From positions 108,890-172,889 of the forward strand of contig CAVLDP010000002.1 of the NCBI GenBank assembly GCA_963661945.1: a stretch of 64,000 nucleotides of DNA. Reading direction: 5' to 3'. Positions within the stretch are counted from its first letter, which is position 1. Each line of letters begins with the position of its first letter. The notes below the pieces were generated by a model, which had not been told where the DNA came from, did not search any database, and saw only the letters and a program-made list of their open reading frames with translations. This document shows, one piece after another, positions 43,753 to 52,300 of the stretch. A program made the position numbers and the translations under genes. This DNA comes from CAVLDP01 sp963661945 (GTDB taxonomy: Bacteria; Bacillota; Clostridia; Lachnospirales; Lachnospiraceae).

Positions 43753-44379
43753 TTATTCCTGGATGCCTCGTTCCCTCTTAGAAAAGACACACCCACAGTA
43801 ATCCTGTCGATACAGGTTATACTCTCTTGACAGCTCTGTAGAACGCTTATACCCATTCCGCTTCTTAAAATCTGATGGCAAATATGTCACGCCATATTTA
43901 AGTCCCATCTCCTGCCCAATCTCATTAAGAAGGGGAGCATTCTTAAGCGGACTAATGGTAAGAGTTGTTGTAAAATAATCCATCTCCATAGAGGCTGCCA
44001 TCCTGGCGGCTTCCTCCAGGCGCAGTTCAAAGCAGACCCTGCAGCGTTCACCGCCTTCTCTTTCATTCTCCAGTCCCTTCACAGCCTCGTAGAACTTCTC
44101 AGGCTCATATGCTCCTTCTAGAAAGGTAATCGAATGCTTACTTGGGAATTCCTCTATGAATCTTGAGAGTTCCTCCGATCTCATATGATATTCTGTTTCA
44201 GGAGAAATATTGGGATTATAATAAAAATCAGTTATGTCGAAATACGAAGATAAGTATTCCAAGACATAACTGCTACACGGTGCGCAGCAACTATGAAGAA
44301 ATAACTTAGGTACAGAGCCGCTACGCAAAATATCATCTAAAATAGCATCTAATTCTCTCTGGTAATTTCTCTGGTTCAC
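43753..44379 (-). CDS. queH: Epoxyqueuosine reductase QueH
   Basis: 208 residues of the former DUF208 family. It reduces epoxyqueuosine to queuosine in tRNA and replaces QueG in many bacteria. The cysteine motifs are visible: LHSCCAPCSSYV (about 28-39), ERCRVCFELRL (about 97-107) and the C-terminal RQDYCGCVFS, the expected ligands for the iron-sulfur cluster and second metal. The start is GTG with GGGAG about ten bases upstream. QueA, which makes its substrate, is at 4182-5222. Confidence 0.95.
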   Translation of the reverse strand: MNQRNYQRELDAILDDILRSGSVPKLFLHSCCAPCSSYVLEYLSSYFDITDFYYNPNISPETEYHMRSEELSRFIEEFPSKHSITFLEGAYEPEKFYEAVKGLENEREGGERCRVCFELRLEEAARMAASMEMDYFTTTLTISPLKNAPLLNEIGQEMGLKYGVTYLPSDFKKRNGYKRSTELSREYNLYRQDYCGCVFSKRERGIQE

Positions 44380-44384
44380 AAAAA

Positions 44385-44756
44385 TTACTCCCTACTCCAA
44401 ATATAGAGAAGCGCAACTGCTGCCACATATAGAACTACCATAAGAAGCACAAATACAACCTGGCCAAAATAAATACCAGCTATAATCTCTGCAAGAATTG
44501 CAATTCCATGGACAAAAATCGGTGCCTGATTCAGACAAATACATAAAAGTGCTTCAAGAACAACAAAGGAACATACAGCAAAAATAGGAATTCCTATTGC
44601 AGCGTAGCTCACAAGAATCATAATCGTAACAAGAATTACATATAAAATTATGCCAATCAGATTCAGGTTCATATTCTTCACAGTATTATGGTTCATAGTC
44701 TTGCTCTTCATCGATTCAAAACTCCTTTTCATCATTTCAAAAAACTCGAATACCAT
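44385..44756 (-). CDS. Small membrane protein, unknown function
   Basis: 123 residues with three or four closely spaced hydrophobic segments from about residue 32 to the end (two long ones at 32-75, two at 80-118), and a short hydrophilic, Met/Lys-rich N-terminus. No family recognised. GAGGAG lies nine bases before the ATG at 44756; other Met codons in the first 30 residues have no site. It is 5 bases before queH, so the two are co-transcribed, but a shared function is not implied. Confidence 0.65.
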   Translation of the reverse strand: MVFEFFEMMKRSFESMKSKTMNHNTVKNMNLNLIGIILYVILVTIMILVSYAAIGIPIFAVCSFVVLEALLCICLNQAPIFVHGIAILAEIIAGIYFGQVVFVLLMVVLYVAAVALLYIWSRE

Positions 44757-44800
44757 TATAGCAATCTCCTCAAAAAATCACAACTTTTATAAAAAAGGAA

Positions 44801-44829
44801 TTGCATGATGAAACGGAATTCTATATAAT
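44801..44829 (+). promoter_or_regulatory. Promoter of the tRNA-Thr gene
   Basis: -35 TTGCAT (44801-44806) and consensus -10 TATAAT (44824-44829), spacer 17. The predicted start at about 44836 is three bases before the tRNA. Confidence 0.75.
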
Positions 44830-44838
44830 CTTATTGTT

Positions 44839-44911
44839 GCTCCAATAGCTCAGTTGGTAGAGCACTTCACTCGTAATGAAGGGGTCATCGGTTCGAGTCC
44901 GACTTGGAGCT
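44839..44911 (+). tRNA. tRNA-Thr (anticodon CGT)
   Basis: Cloverleaf is complete: acceptor GCTCCAA/TTGGAGC, D-arm GCTC...GAGC with AGTTGGTA loop, anticodon stem CTTCA/TGAAG with loop CTCGTAA (anticodon CGT, reading ACG), and T-loop TTCGAGT. The discriminator base is T and CCA is not encoded. A DUF5688 gene follows closely on the same strand. Confidence 0.96.
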
Positions 44912-44936
44912 TTTCCCTAGTACTTTCCCTCTTGAT

Positions 44937-45872
44937 ATGTCTTTGGGAATGACTATGACATATCAAGAATTCGAATGTGAGATTCTCTCACGTCTATCTA
45001 AGCGAATTCCAGACTCTCTGGACATACAGATTCGCACAATCACCAAGAACAACGGAATCAAGTTACATGGTCTTTTGATTACAGACCCTGTAGAAGACAT
45101 CACTCCAACCATTTATTTGGAGCCCTTTTTCGGTGAATACCTAGATGAGTCATCTAAGAATGATTCTATGGATTCTGAGGCCTATATAGATGGCCTCTGT
45201 GATAGAATCTACACCCTCTATGAAGAACACAAACACACTGAGATGATGGATATTGAGCTCTTCTATGATTTTGATTCTCTGTCAGATCGAATTGTCTTTC
45301 GCCTAGTTAATACCAGGCTAAACCAAGAGCTTCTTGCTGATGTTCCTCATATGGATTATCTCGATTTATCAATTCTATTCTACTATTTACTCGATACTGA
45401 CGATGATGATTTCTCTGCCTCTATACTTATTCATAATACTCATATGAATTATTGGAATGTAACAGCCGAAGACCTCTATGCCAAAGCCATCGAGAACACC
45501 CCTAGACTGCTACACTACAAATTAAGCGATATGGGTAGCATTATCGCTGAGCTTAGCAAGAAGTCCGATCTAGAGATAGAAGAATCCTTCTACCCTATGT
45601 ATGTTCTAAGCAACAACAGAACACTATATGGTGCATGCTGCATACTCTATCAGAATCTGCTATCTCATTTCTCAGAACACATCCATGGCGACTTCTATGT
45701 GATTCCAAGCTCTATTCATGAGGTAATACTTCTTCCAACCTCCGCTGTAGATCAGGAGGATGATCTAAATGACATCATACGACAGGTAAATCAAAACGAA
45801 GTCTCACCGGAAGAGATTCTATCGGATCATGTCTACCGATACTCCATGCATAGTAGACAACTCTCTTACTAA
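44937..45872 (+). CDS. DUF5688 family protein
   Basis: About 311 residues, acidic, with no membrane segment. The N-terminal MTYQEFECEILSRL, NNGIKLHGLLI and the APTIYLE-like TPTIYLEPFFGEY are what I associate with DUF5688, a family largely found in Lachnospiraceae and of unknown role. The start is uncertain: ATG at 44937, 44949 and 44955 are all possible and none has a strong ribosome binding site; family alignment favours 44955. The frame runs up into the tRNA, but that part cannot be coding. The gene is 26 bases after the tRNA and ends at a terminator. Confidence 0.75.
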   Translation: MSLGMTMTYQEFECEILSRLSKRIPDSLDIQIRTITKNNGIKLHGLLITDPVEDITPTIYLEPFFGEYLDESSKNDSMDSEAYIDGLCDRIYTLYEEHKHTEMMDIELFYDFDSLSDRIVFRLVNTRLNQELLADVPHMDYLDLSILFYYLLDTDDDDFSASILIHNTHMNYWNVTAEDLYAKAIENTPRLLHYKLSDMGSIIAELSKKSDLEIEESFYPMYVLSNNRTLYGACCILYQNLLSHFSEHIHGDFYVIPSSIHEVILLPTSAVDQEDDLNDIIRQVNQNEVSPEEILSDHVYRYSMHSRQLSY

Positions 45873-45880
45873 GAGAATAA

Positions 45881-45919
45881 AAACGCTGGCTTCTCACCAA
45901 ATAGTGAGGGCCAGCGTTT
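45881..45919. terminator. Bidirectional rho-independent terminator
   Basis: AAACGCTGG...CTCAC pairs with GTGAG...CCAGCGTTT, with a TT/GG mismatch in between and a six-base loop, followed by TTCTTATCTTTT. It ends the DUF5688 gene and can serve the convergent gltBD-glnA-ANTAR operon. Confidence 0.85.
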
Positions 45920-45965
45920 CTTATCTTTTGGCGAACGAAATCCATCCACCAAATATATGCCCATA

Positions 45966-46496
45966 TCAACTCTCAGACTCTAGAATCATCCTTGCTGTCG
46001 CCGCCAAGCTACTTCTCTTATCCATACTAATCTTCTGCATAAATCGAAAGGCTTCAGGCTCCGTCATCTCGCGACTCTCCATAAGATAGGATTTTGCTCG
46101 ATCAATCAATTCCTGCTCTTCCTTAGTACGAAGTCTCTTCTTCTTCACGCCTGTCTTATCCGGCAGAAGCTTATTAATACAAGTAATCAATTCCTCGCCA
46201 CGAAATGGCATGAGAAGCTTCGTTACATTAGGCGATGAGGTTACCAGGCTCTCATCATTTGTCAGAAGAATCATGTGAATTCTGCCAGGAAGATATTGAG
46301 CAAGTTCTGCATAGCTCATATCACTAATCTTCCTCATACAGATGATAATGCTTATGTCCTGGTTATTCACCAGGTTCAGTATCTCTGCTCCATGATGACA
46401 GATAATAATATCATCCCAGAATCCACTTCCCTTTATGATATCTCGAATCCGAATAGCATTTTCCATCTTGGGCAACTGAATTAAGATACTGCCCAT
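45966..46496 (-). CDS. ANTAR-domain RNA-binding antiterminator with pseudo-receiver
   Basis: 176 residues. The C-terminal 60 form an ANTAR domain (IDRAKSYLMESREMTEPEAF and the later RSSLAATARMIL), a module that binds RNA hairpins with six-base loops and prevents termination. The N-terminal 115 residues have a receiver-like fold, but the phosphoacceptor position reads IIICMRKI without Asp, so it is probably not phosphorylated by a kinase. The gene lies 12 bases after glnA in the gltB-gltD-glnA operon. glnA-linked ANTAR regulators of nitrogen genes are known from clostridia. The five hexaloop terminators upstream of gltB, pyrG, glnN and asnB in this window are its likely targets (inference). 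Confidence 0.9.
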   Translation of the reverse strand: MGSILIQLPKMENAIRIRDIIKGSGFWDDIIICHHGAEILNLVNNQDISIIICMRKISDMSYAELAQYLPGRIHMILLTNDESLVTSSPNVTKLLMPFRGEELITCINKLLPDKTGVKKKRLRTKEEQELIDRAKSYLMESREMTEPEAFRFMQKISMDKRSSLAATARMILESES

Positions 46497-46508
46497 GAGA
46501 ACCTCCTA

Positions 46509-47795
46509 TTACATTCTGGTAAGATATCGATCAAGTTCCCATTCTGACACAGCCTGCTGATATTCCTTCCATTCCTCATTCTTAATCGATGAATAGATTG
46601 CTACGAATTCCTCTCCAAATGCATTAAGAAGATCCAAGTCCGTAGAGAAGGAATCAATAGCCTGCTTTAGATTCGATGGAATATCATTCTTATCTTCCTC
46701 TTGTCCAAAGGCGTCTTCTTCAAGGATAAGGCCCTTCTTAATTCCATCCAGGCCAGATGCGATAATTCCTGCAATCATAAGATAAGGATTGGCCGCTCCA
46801 TCTGGAGTACGAATCTTAATCTTAACATCCTCAAAGCTCTTATCTACAATTACCATAGACTTCTCGCCTTTTGTACACCATGCAATCTTGCAAGGAGCTT
46901 CAAAGCCTCCAATCAGCCTCTTATAAGAATTCACAATTGGATTCGTCACTGCACAGAGTGCACTTCCATGTGCAAGCACACCTGCAATAAAGGATTTACC
47001 CAGTTCTGAGATTTCTCCATCCATTCCACGAAATGCGTTCTTGCCATCCTCTAGCATGACGAAATTCGTATGCATTCCACTGCCTGGCTGATCACTCTTA
47101 GGCTTCGGCATAAATGTGGCATATAGGCCAAACTTATGAGCAATTGAACGAACTGCAAAACGGAAGGTCTGAATCGCATCCGCACAAGAGAGAGCATCCG
47201 ATTCTCCAAAATCCACTTCATGCTGTGCTGGTGCGGATTCGTGATGAGAAGATAGTACATCAAATCCCATCTCTTCGAGATTAAGTACGATATCACGTCT
47301 GGCATTCTCTCCAAAATCCACTGGTCCAACATCCATATAACCTGCTTTATCATGAGATATTGAGGTAGGAAGCGAATTCTCATCTGTATGATATAGGAAG
47401 AACTCGCATTCTGGATTCACCATGAATTCATAGCCCATGCTCTTTGCTTGTTCTAAGACATTCTTAAGAATCTGTCTGGTACTTAGATTAAGCTCCTTAC
47501 CATCTTCAGAGCACACATCGCATACCAGCTTGGCAACCTTGCTCTGCTGTGGCCTCCATGGAAGTATCACAAAAGTATCATAATCCGGCTTCAGATAATA
47601 ATTTTCCTTGCAATCATAGACATCATCAAATAAGGCCTTGCTCTTAAATGGGAACATATCTGTATATGCTCTCTCAAGTTGATTCGGAGTAATCGCAATA
47701 TTCTTCAGATTACCCATAATATCCGTAAACTGAAGACGAATAAATTCAACGTCCTCCTCTTCAATTAATGTTAAAATATCAGCTTTGCTTGTCAT
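46509..47795 (-). CDS. glnA: Glutamine synthetase type I
   Basis: 428 residues, the short GSI-alpha type of Firmicutes. It makes glutamine from glutamate, ammonia and ATP. Visible are VNPECEFFLYH, the active-site ESAPAQHEVDF (about 195-205), PGSGMHTNF (ATP and Glu binding) and the KFE-like GGFEAPCKIAW. The adenylylation tyrosine segment of the GSI-beta type is absent, so control should be by feedback and transcription. The start at 47795 is ten bases after AAGGAG; a longer start at 47816 begins in that site. It follows gltD and precedes the ANTAR gene. A second, type III enzyme is at 59569-61665. Confidence 0.96.
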   Translation of the reverse strand: MTSKADILTLIEEEDVEFIRLQFTDIMGNLKNIAITPNQLERAYTDMFPFKSKALFDDVYDCKENYYLKPDYDTFVILPWRPQQSKVAKLVCDVCSEDGKELNLSTRQILKNVLEQAKSMGYEFMVNPECEFFLYHTDENSLPTSISHDKAGYMDVGPVDFGENARRDIVLNLEEMGFDVLSSHHESAPAQHEVDFGESDALSCADAIQTFRFAVRSIAHKFGLYATFMPKPKSDQPGSGMHTNFVMLEDGKNAFRGMDGEISELGKSFIAGVLAHGSALCAVTNPIVNSYKRLIGGFEAPCKIAWCTKGEKSMVIVDKSFEDVKIKIRTPDGAANPYLMIAGIIASGLDGIKKGLILEEDAFGQEEDKNDIPSNLKQAIDSFSTDLDLLNAFGEEFVAIYSSIKNEEWKEYQQAVSEWELDRYLTRM

Positions 47796-47823
47796 GAAAC
47801 TCATGCTCCTTCCCATATGATTT

Positions 47824-49332
47824 CTAGAGATTTGAGTAACCCATCAAGGACTCATCCACAGCTTTTGCACAGGCTCTACCCTCTGCAATTGCCCATACCA
47901 CAAGAGACTGTCCTCTATGCATGTCTCCAGCTGTAAAGATACGATCTCTGGACGTAGCATAGGAATCAGCATCTGTGCGTACATTGGTTCTTTCATTACA
48001 TTCTACCTTAAATGAATCTCTCACGTAACCCTCAGAACCTAAGAATCCAGCAGCAATAAGGACAAGATCTGCCTTTAGTTCCCTTTCTGTTCCCTCAACT
48101 GGAACCATAGACATACGTCCTGTCTTCTCATCCTTAACTGGCTGAAGAGAGACAACCTTGACTGCCTTTAGATTATCTTTCTTATCCTTGATGAATTCGG
48201 TTATCGTCGTCTGATAGATTCTAGGATCTTCACCGAACTGATAGATTGCCTCCTCCTGGCCATAGTCTGTCTTTAAGACCTTCGGCCACTCTGGCCAAGG
48301 ATTCGAGTCAAGTCTTGACTCTGGTGCCTTTGGCATCATCTCAAGCTGAATTACAGAGGATGCCCCCAGGCGGATCGATGTACCTACGCAATCATTTCCA
48401 GTATCACCACCACCGACAACAATCACCCTCTTACCCTTCAGGGATTTGAAGGTAAAATCATTTGAAGAAATGAGGCCCTGTGAATCATAATTTAGATCCA
48501 TAAGCTTCCTTGATACTTCCTTCAGGAAATCGACTGCAAAATAAATACCCTTGGCATCTCTTCCTGGAGCAGACAAATCTCTTGGATTTGATGCACCGCA
48601 GCATAGTACAACTCGATCAAACTGGCTAAGCAGTTCTTCGCCTGTAATATCCACACCTACATTTACATTGCAGCGAAATTCAACGCCAGCCTTCTCAAGA
48701 AGCTTCACTCTACGATCAATAATTCTCTTATCAAGCTTCATATTTGGTATGCCATAGCGTAGAAGACCGCCGACTCTATCTGATCGCTCAAATACAGTTA
48801 CCTTGTGTCCTCTACGATTTAACATCTGAGCCGTTGAAAGACCTGATGGGCCACTTCCAATTACGGCTACCGTCTTTCCTGTTCTTGTCTTTGGACTTAC
48901 TTCCTTTACAAGACCATTCTTGTAGGCATACTCAATAATTGCCTTCTCATTCTCCTTCGTGGAGACTGGGGCCGAATTCAGGCCACATGTACAGGCATTC
49001 TCACAGAGTGCAGGACATACATGTGAAGTAAATTCAGGTAAGCCATGTGTCTTAGATAGTCTCTCGTATGCAGCTTCCCACTTGCCCTTATAGACAAGGT
49101 CATTGGTCTCAGGAACGAGATTATGCAGAGGACATCCTGATGCCATGCCAGCAATCATAGCCCCAGCCTGGCAGAATGGCACGCCACACGCCATGCATCT
49201 TGCTCCCTGTAGCTGCTGGTCCTCTTCGCTTAATCTCTCATGAAACTCATCAAAATTTGTAATTCTTTTTTTCGGCTCAATAACTGGGCCGTCTACTCTC
49301 TCATATTCCAGAAATCCTGTTGCTTTTCCCAT
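47824..49332 (-). CDS. gltD: Glutamate synthase small subunit (NADPH)
   Basis: 502 residues. N-terminal cysteine motifs CMACGVPFC...GCPLHN and CPALCENACTCG bind two [4Fe-4S] clusters; then come the FAD motif VIGSGPSGLSTAQML (about 153-167) and the NADPH motif VVGGGDTGNDCVG (about 300-312). It passes electrons from NADPH to GltB. It lies 13 bases after gltB. Confidence 0.97.
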   Translation of the reverse strand: MGKATGFLEYERVDGPVIEPKKRITNFDEFHERLSEEDQQLQGARCMACGVPFCQAGAMIAGMASGCPLHNLVPETNDLVYKGKWEAAYERLSKTHGLPEFTSHVCPALCENACTCGLNSAPVSTKENEKAIIEYAYKNGLVKEVSPKTRTGKTVAVIGSGPSGLSTAQMLNRRGHKVTVFERSDRVGGLLRYGIPNMKLDKRIIDRRVKLLEKAGVEFRCNVNVGVDITGEELLSQFDRVVLCCGASNPRDLSAPGRDAKGIYFAVDFLKEVSRKLMDLNYDSQGLISSNDFTFKSLKGKRVIVVGGGDTGNDCVGTSIRLGASSVIQLEMMPKAPESRLDSNPWPEWPKVLKTDYGQEEAIYQFGEDPRIYQTTITEFIKDKKDNLKAVKVVSLQPVKDEKTGRMSMVPVEGTERELKADLVLIAAGFLGSEGYVRDSFKVECNERTNVRTDADSYATSRDRIFTAGDMHRGQSLVVWAIAEGRACAKAVDESLMGYSNL

Positions 49333-49345
49333 GATTTGCTCTCCT

Positions 49346-52300
49346 CTACTTTCCTACGCACTCATAGAATGCTTCAATCTGTGCATCTTCACGACTTAAT
49401 CCCTGCTCCTCAAACTTCGTAGTCGTAGCAATCAATTTCTTATAGTCTGCAGGAATAATCTTCTTGAAATTCTTAAGCTCATCATCGTAATTTTCCAGGA
49501 TTTTCTTGGCCTTGGAAGAGCCTGTATACTTCACATGCTTCTCGAGCATGGACTTAAGTTCCTCGTAGTCGGTTCTACCCTCTACCTTCTCCATCAGAAC
49601 TAATTCCTTATTGAGGTTTCTGTAGAGGCAGGAATTCTCATCATATACATACGCTACGCCACCAGACATACCTGCCGCAAAATTCTTACCAGTTGGTCCT
49701 AGGATCACTGCGCGACCACCTGTCATATATTCACAGCCATGCTCGCCGACGCCTTCAACCACAGCAGTTGCACCAGAATTTCTTACACAGAATCTCTCAC
49801 CTGCCATACCTGCGATATAACATTCACCTGAAGTTGCACCATAGAGGGCAACATTTCCAGCAATGATATTATTCTCAGCTTCATAGAGAGCATCTTCTGG
49901 TGCCTTCACAATGAGTTTACCGCCAGATAAGCCCTTGCCGAGATAATCATTGGCATCACCAATAAGTGAAATGGTAAGTCCCCTAGGGATAAATGCACCA
50001 AATGACTGACCGGCTGCGCCCTTACAATTAAGAGTAATGCTATCCTCCGTGAGTCCATCATGATGATTTCTTGTGATTTCCGCTCCAAGAAGAGTACCAA
50101 AAGTACGATCGATATTTGTCACGTTCACATCATATGCTGCCTTCTTGCCATCCTTAATTGCCTTAAGAATATTTGCATCCTTTAATAACTTCTTCTCATC
50201 CAAGGTTGATTCAAGCTTGAAGTCATAAATATGGTCCTTATTAAAAATGCAATCCTCATCAGGTGTAATTGTAAGAATAGAGGAAAGATCCAGTCTTGCT
50301 GCTGCTCCAGTTAGACCATCCTTCTTCTTAAGCAAATCCGTACGACCAACTAATTCATCAATGGAGCGAACGCCAAGGCGCGCCATATATTCACGCAGTT
50401 CCTCTGCGATAAAGCGCATAAAGTTCTCCACATATTCTGGCTTGCCAATGAACTTCTTACGAAGTTCTGGATTCTGCGTTGCAACGCCCATTGGACAGGT
50501 GTCTAAATTACATACACGCATCATTACACAACCAAGTGTTACAAGCGGTGCTGTAGCAAACCCAAATTCCTCTGCACCAAGAATTGCAGCAATTGCAACA
50601 TCTCGGCCACTCATAAGCTTACCATCTGTCTCAATAACAACTCGCTGTCTAAGACCATTTTGAATCAAGGTCTGGTGCGTCTCAGCAAGGCCAAGCTCCC
50701 ATGGAAGACCAGCATTATGAATAGAAGAAAGTGGTGCGGCACCTGTACCACCATCGTATCCTGAGATTAGAACAACCTGCGCTCCTGCTTTTGCAACACC
50801 CGCAGCTACTGTTCCAACACCTGCTTCAGATACAAGCTTCACGGAAATTCTGGCATTCTTATTGGCATTCTTGAGATCATAGATTAGCTGAGCCAGATCC
50901 TCAATGGAATAAATATCGTGATGTGGTGGAGGTGAAATCAAGCTGACGCCTGGTGTCGAATGTCTGGTCTTTGCAATCCAAGGATAGACCTTCTTTGCAG
51001 GAAGATGTCCTCCTTCACCTGGCTTCGCTCCCTGTGCCATCTTAATCTGAATCTCCTTGGCGGATACCAGATAACGACTCGTTACACCGAATCGACCTGA
51101 TGCGACCTGCTTAATTGCACTTGAACGATCATGATCTGTTCCTGCGGATTCAAGTCTTTCATCAGACTCTCCACCTTCACCAGAATTTGACTTTCCATGC
51201 AGATGATTCATAGCAATCGCAAGCGCTTCATGTGCCTCTCCAGAGATAGAACCATATGACATAGCTCCAGTCTTGAATCTACGAACGATATTCTCCACGC
51301 TCTCCACTTCATCGAGAGATACGCCTTCCTCCGGATAATTAAAGTCCATAAGGGATCGAATATAGCCTGTCTCTTCTGCATCAACCATACTGGTGTACAT
51401 CTTAAACTCTTCATAGCTGCCATCTCTTGTCGCCTTCTGAAGCATATGAATTGTTCGAGGATTGTATCTATGTAATTCACCCTGAGAGCGCATCTTATGC
51501 TTACCAACAGAGCTAATGGTTAGATCTGATGCAAGACCAAGTGGATCAAAGGCTTTAGAGTGCTGACGGTCCGTCGCCTCTGCTATATCATCTAGCGTAA
51601 TTCCACCAATTGGGCTTACAACGCCCGGGAAATATTTCTCCACAACCTCTTCAGAAATACCGATTGCTTCAAACATCTTCGAGCCCTGATAAGACTGAAT
51701 CGTAGAAATACCCATTTTTGATGCAATCTTAACAATACCCGTAATTACGGCATGATCAAAATCATTTACCGCAGCATAATAGTCCTTATTGAGAAGCTCA
51801 GCATCGCATAACTTAGCAATTGACGCATGCGCAAGATATGGATTTACAGCGGATGCACCAAAGCCAAGTAGTGTTGCGAAATGATGAACCGCACGAGGTT
51901 CTCCGGATTCTAGGATCAGTGACATAGCAGTACACTTCTTTGTCTGTACCAGATGCTTATGAACTGCCGCAACTGCAAGTAAGGAAGGTATAGCTACATG
52001 ATTCTCATCCACTCCTCGATCTGAGAGAATTAGGACATTCGTTCCATCTGCATATGCCTTGTCAACAGCAACAAAGAGCTGGTCTAGGACACGCGCGATA
52101 GGCGTACTCTTATAATACAGAATAGAAACCTTGGACACCTTAAGGCCAGGCTTATTCATCTTGCTAATCTTAAGAAGATCCAGATCTGATAGAATTGGAT
52201 TCTCAATCTTAAGGACATTACAATTCTCCGGCTTCTCAGCTAGAAGATTACCATTCGTACCTACATATACAGTTGTCGCTGTTACAATCTTCTCACGAAT

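Noticed and set aside
43700..43760. ARG box near argH as an ArgR target
   Set aside because: The 32 bases between queH and argH hold no recognisable TNTGNATWWWWATNCANA-like sequence; I would need a scoring matrix to exclude a weak one.
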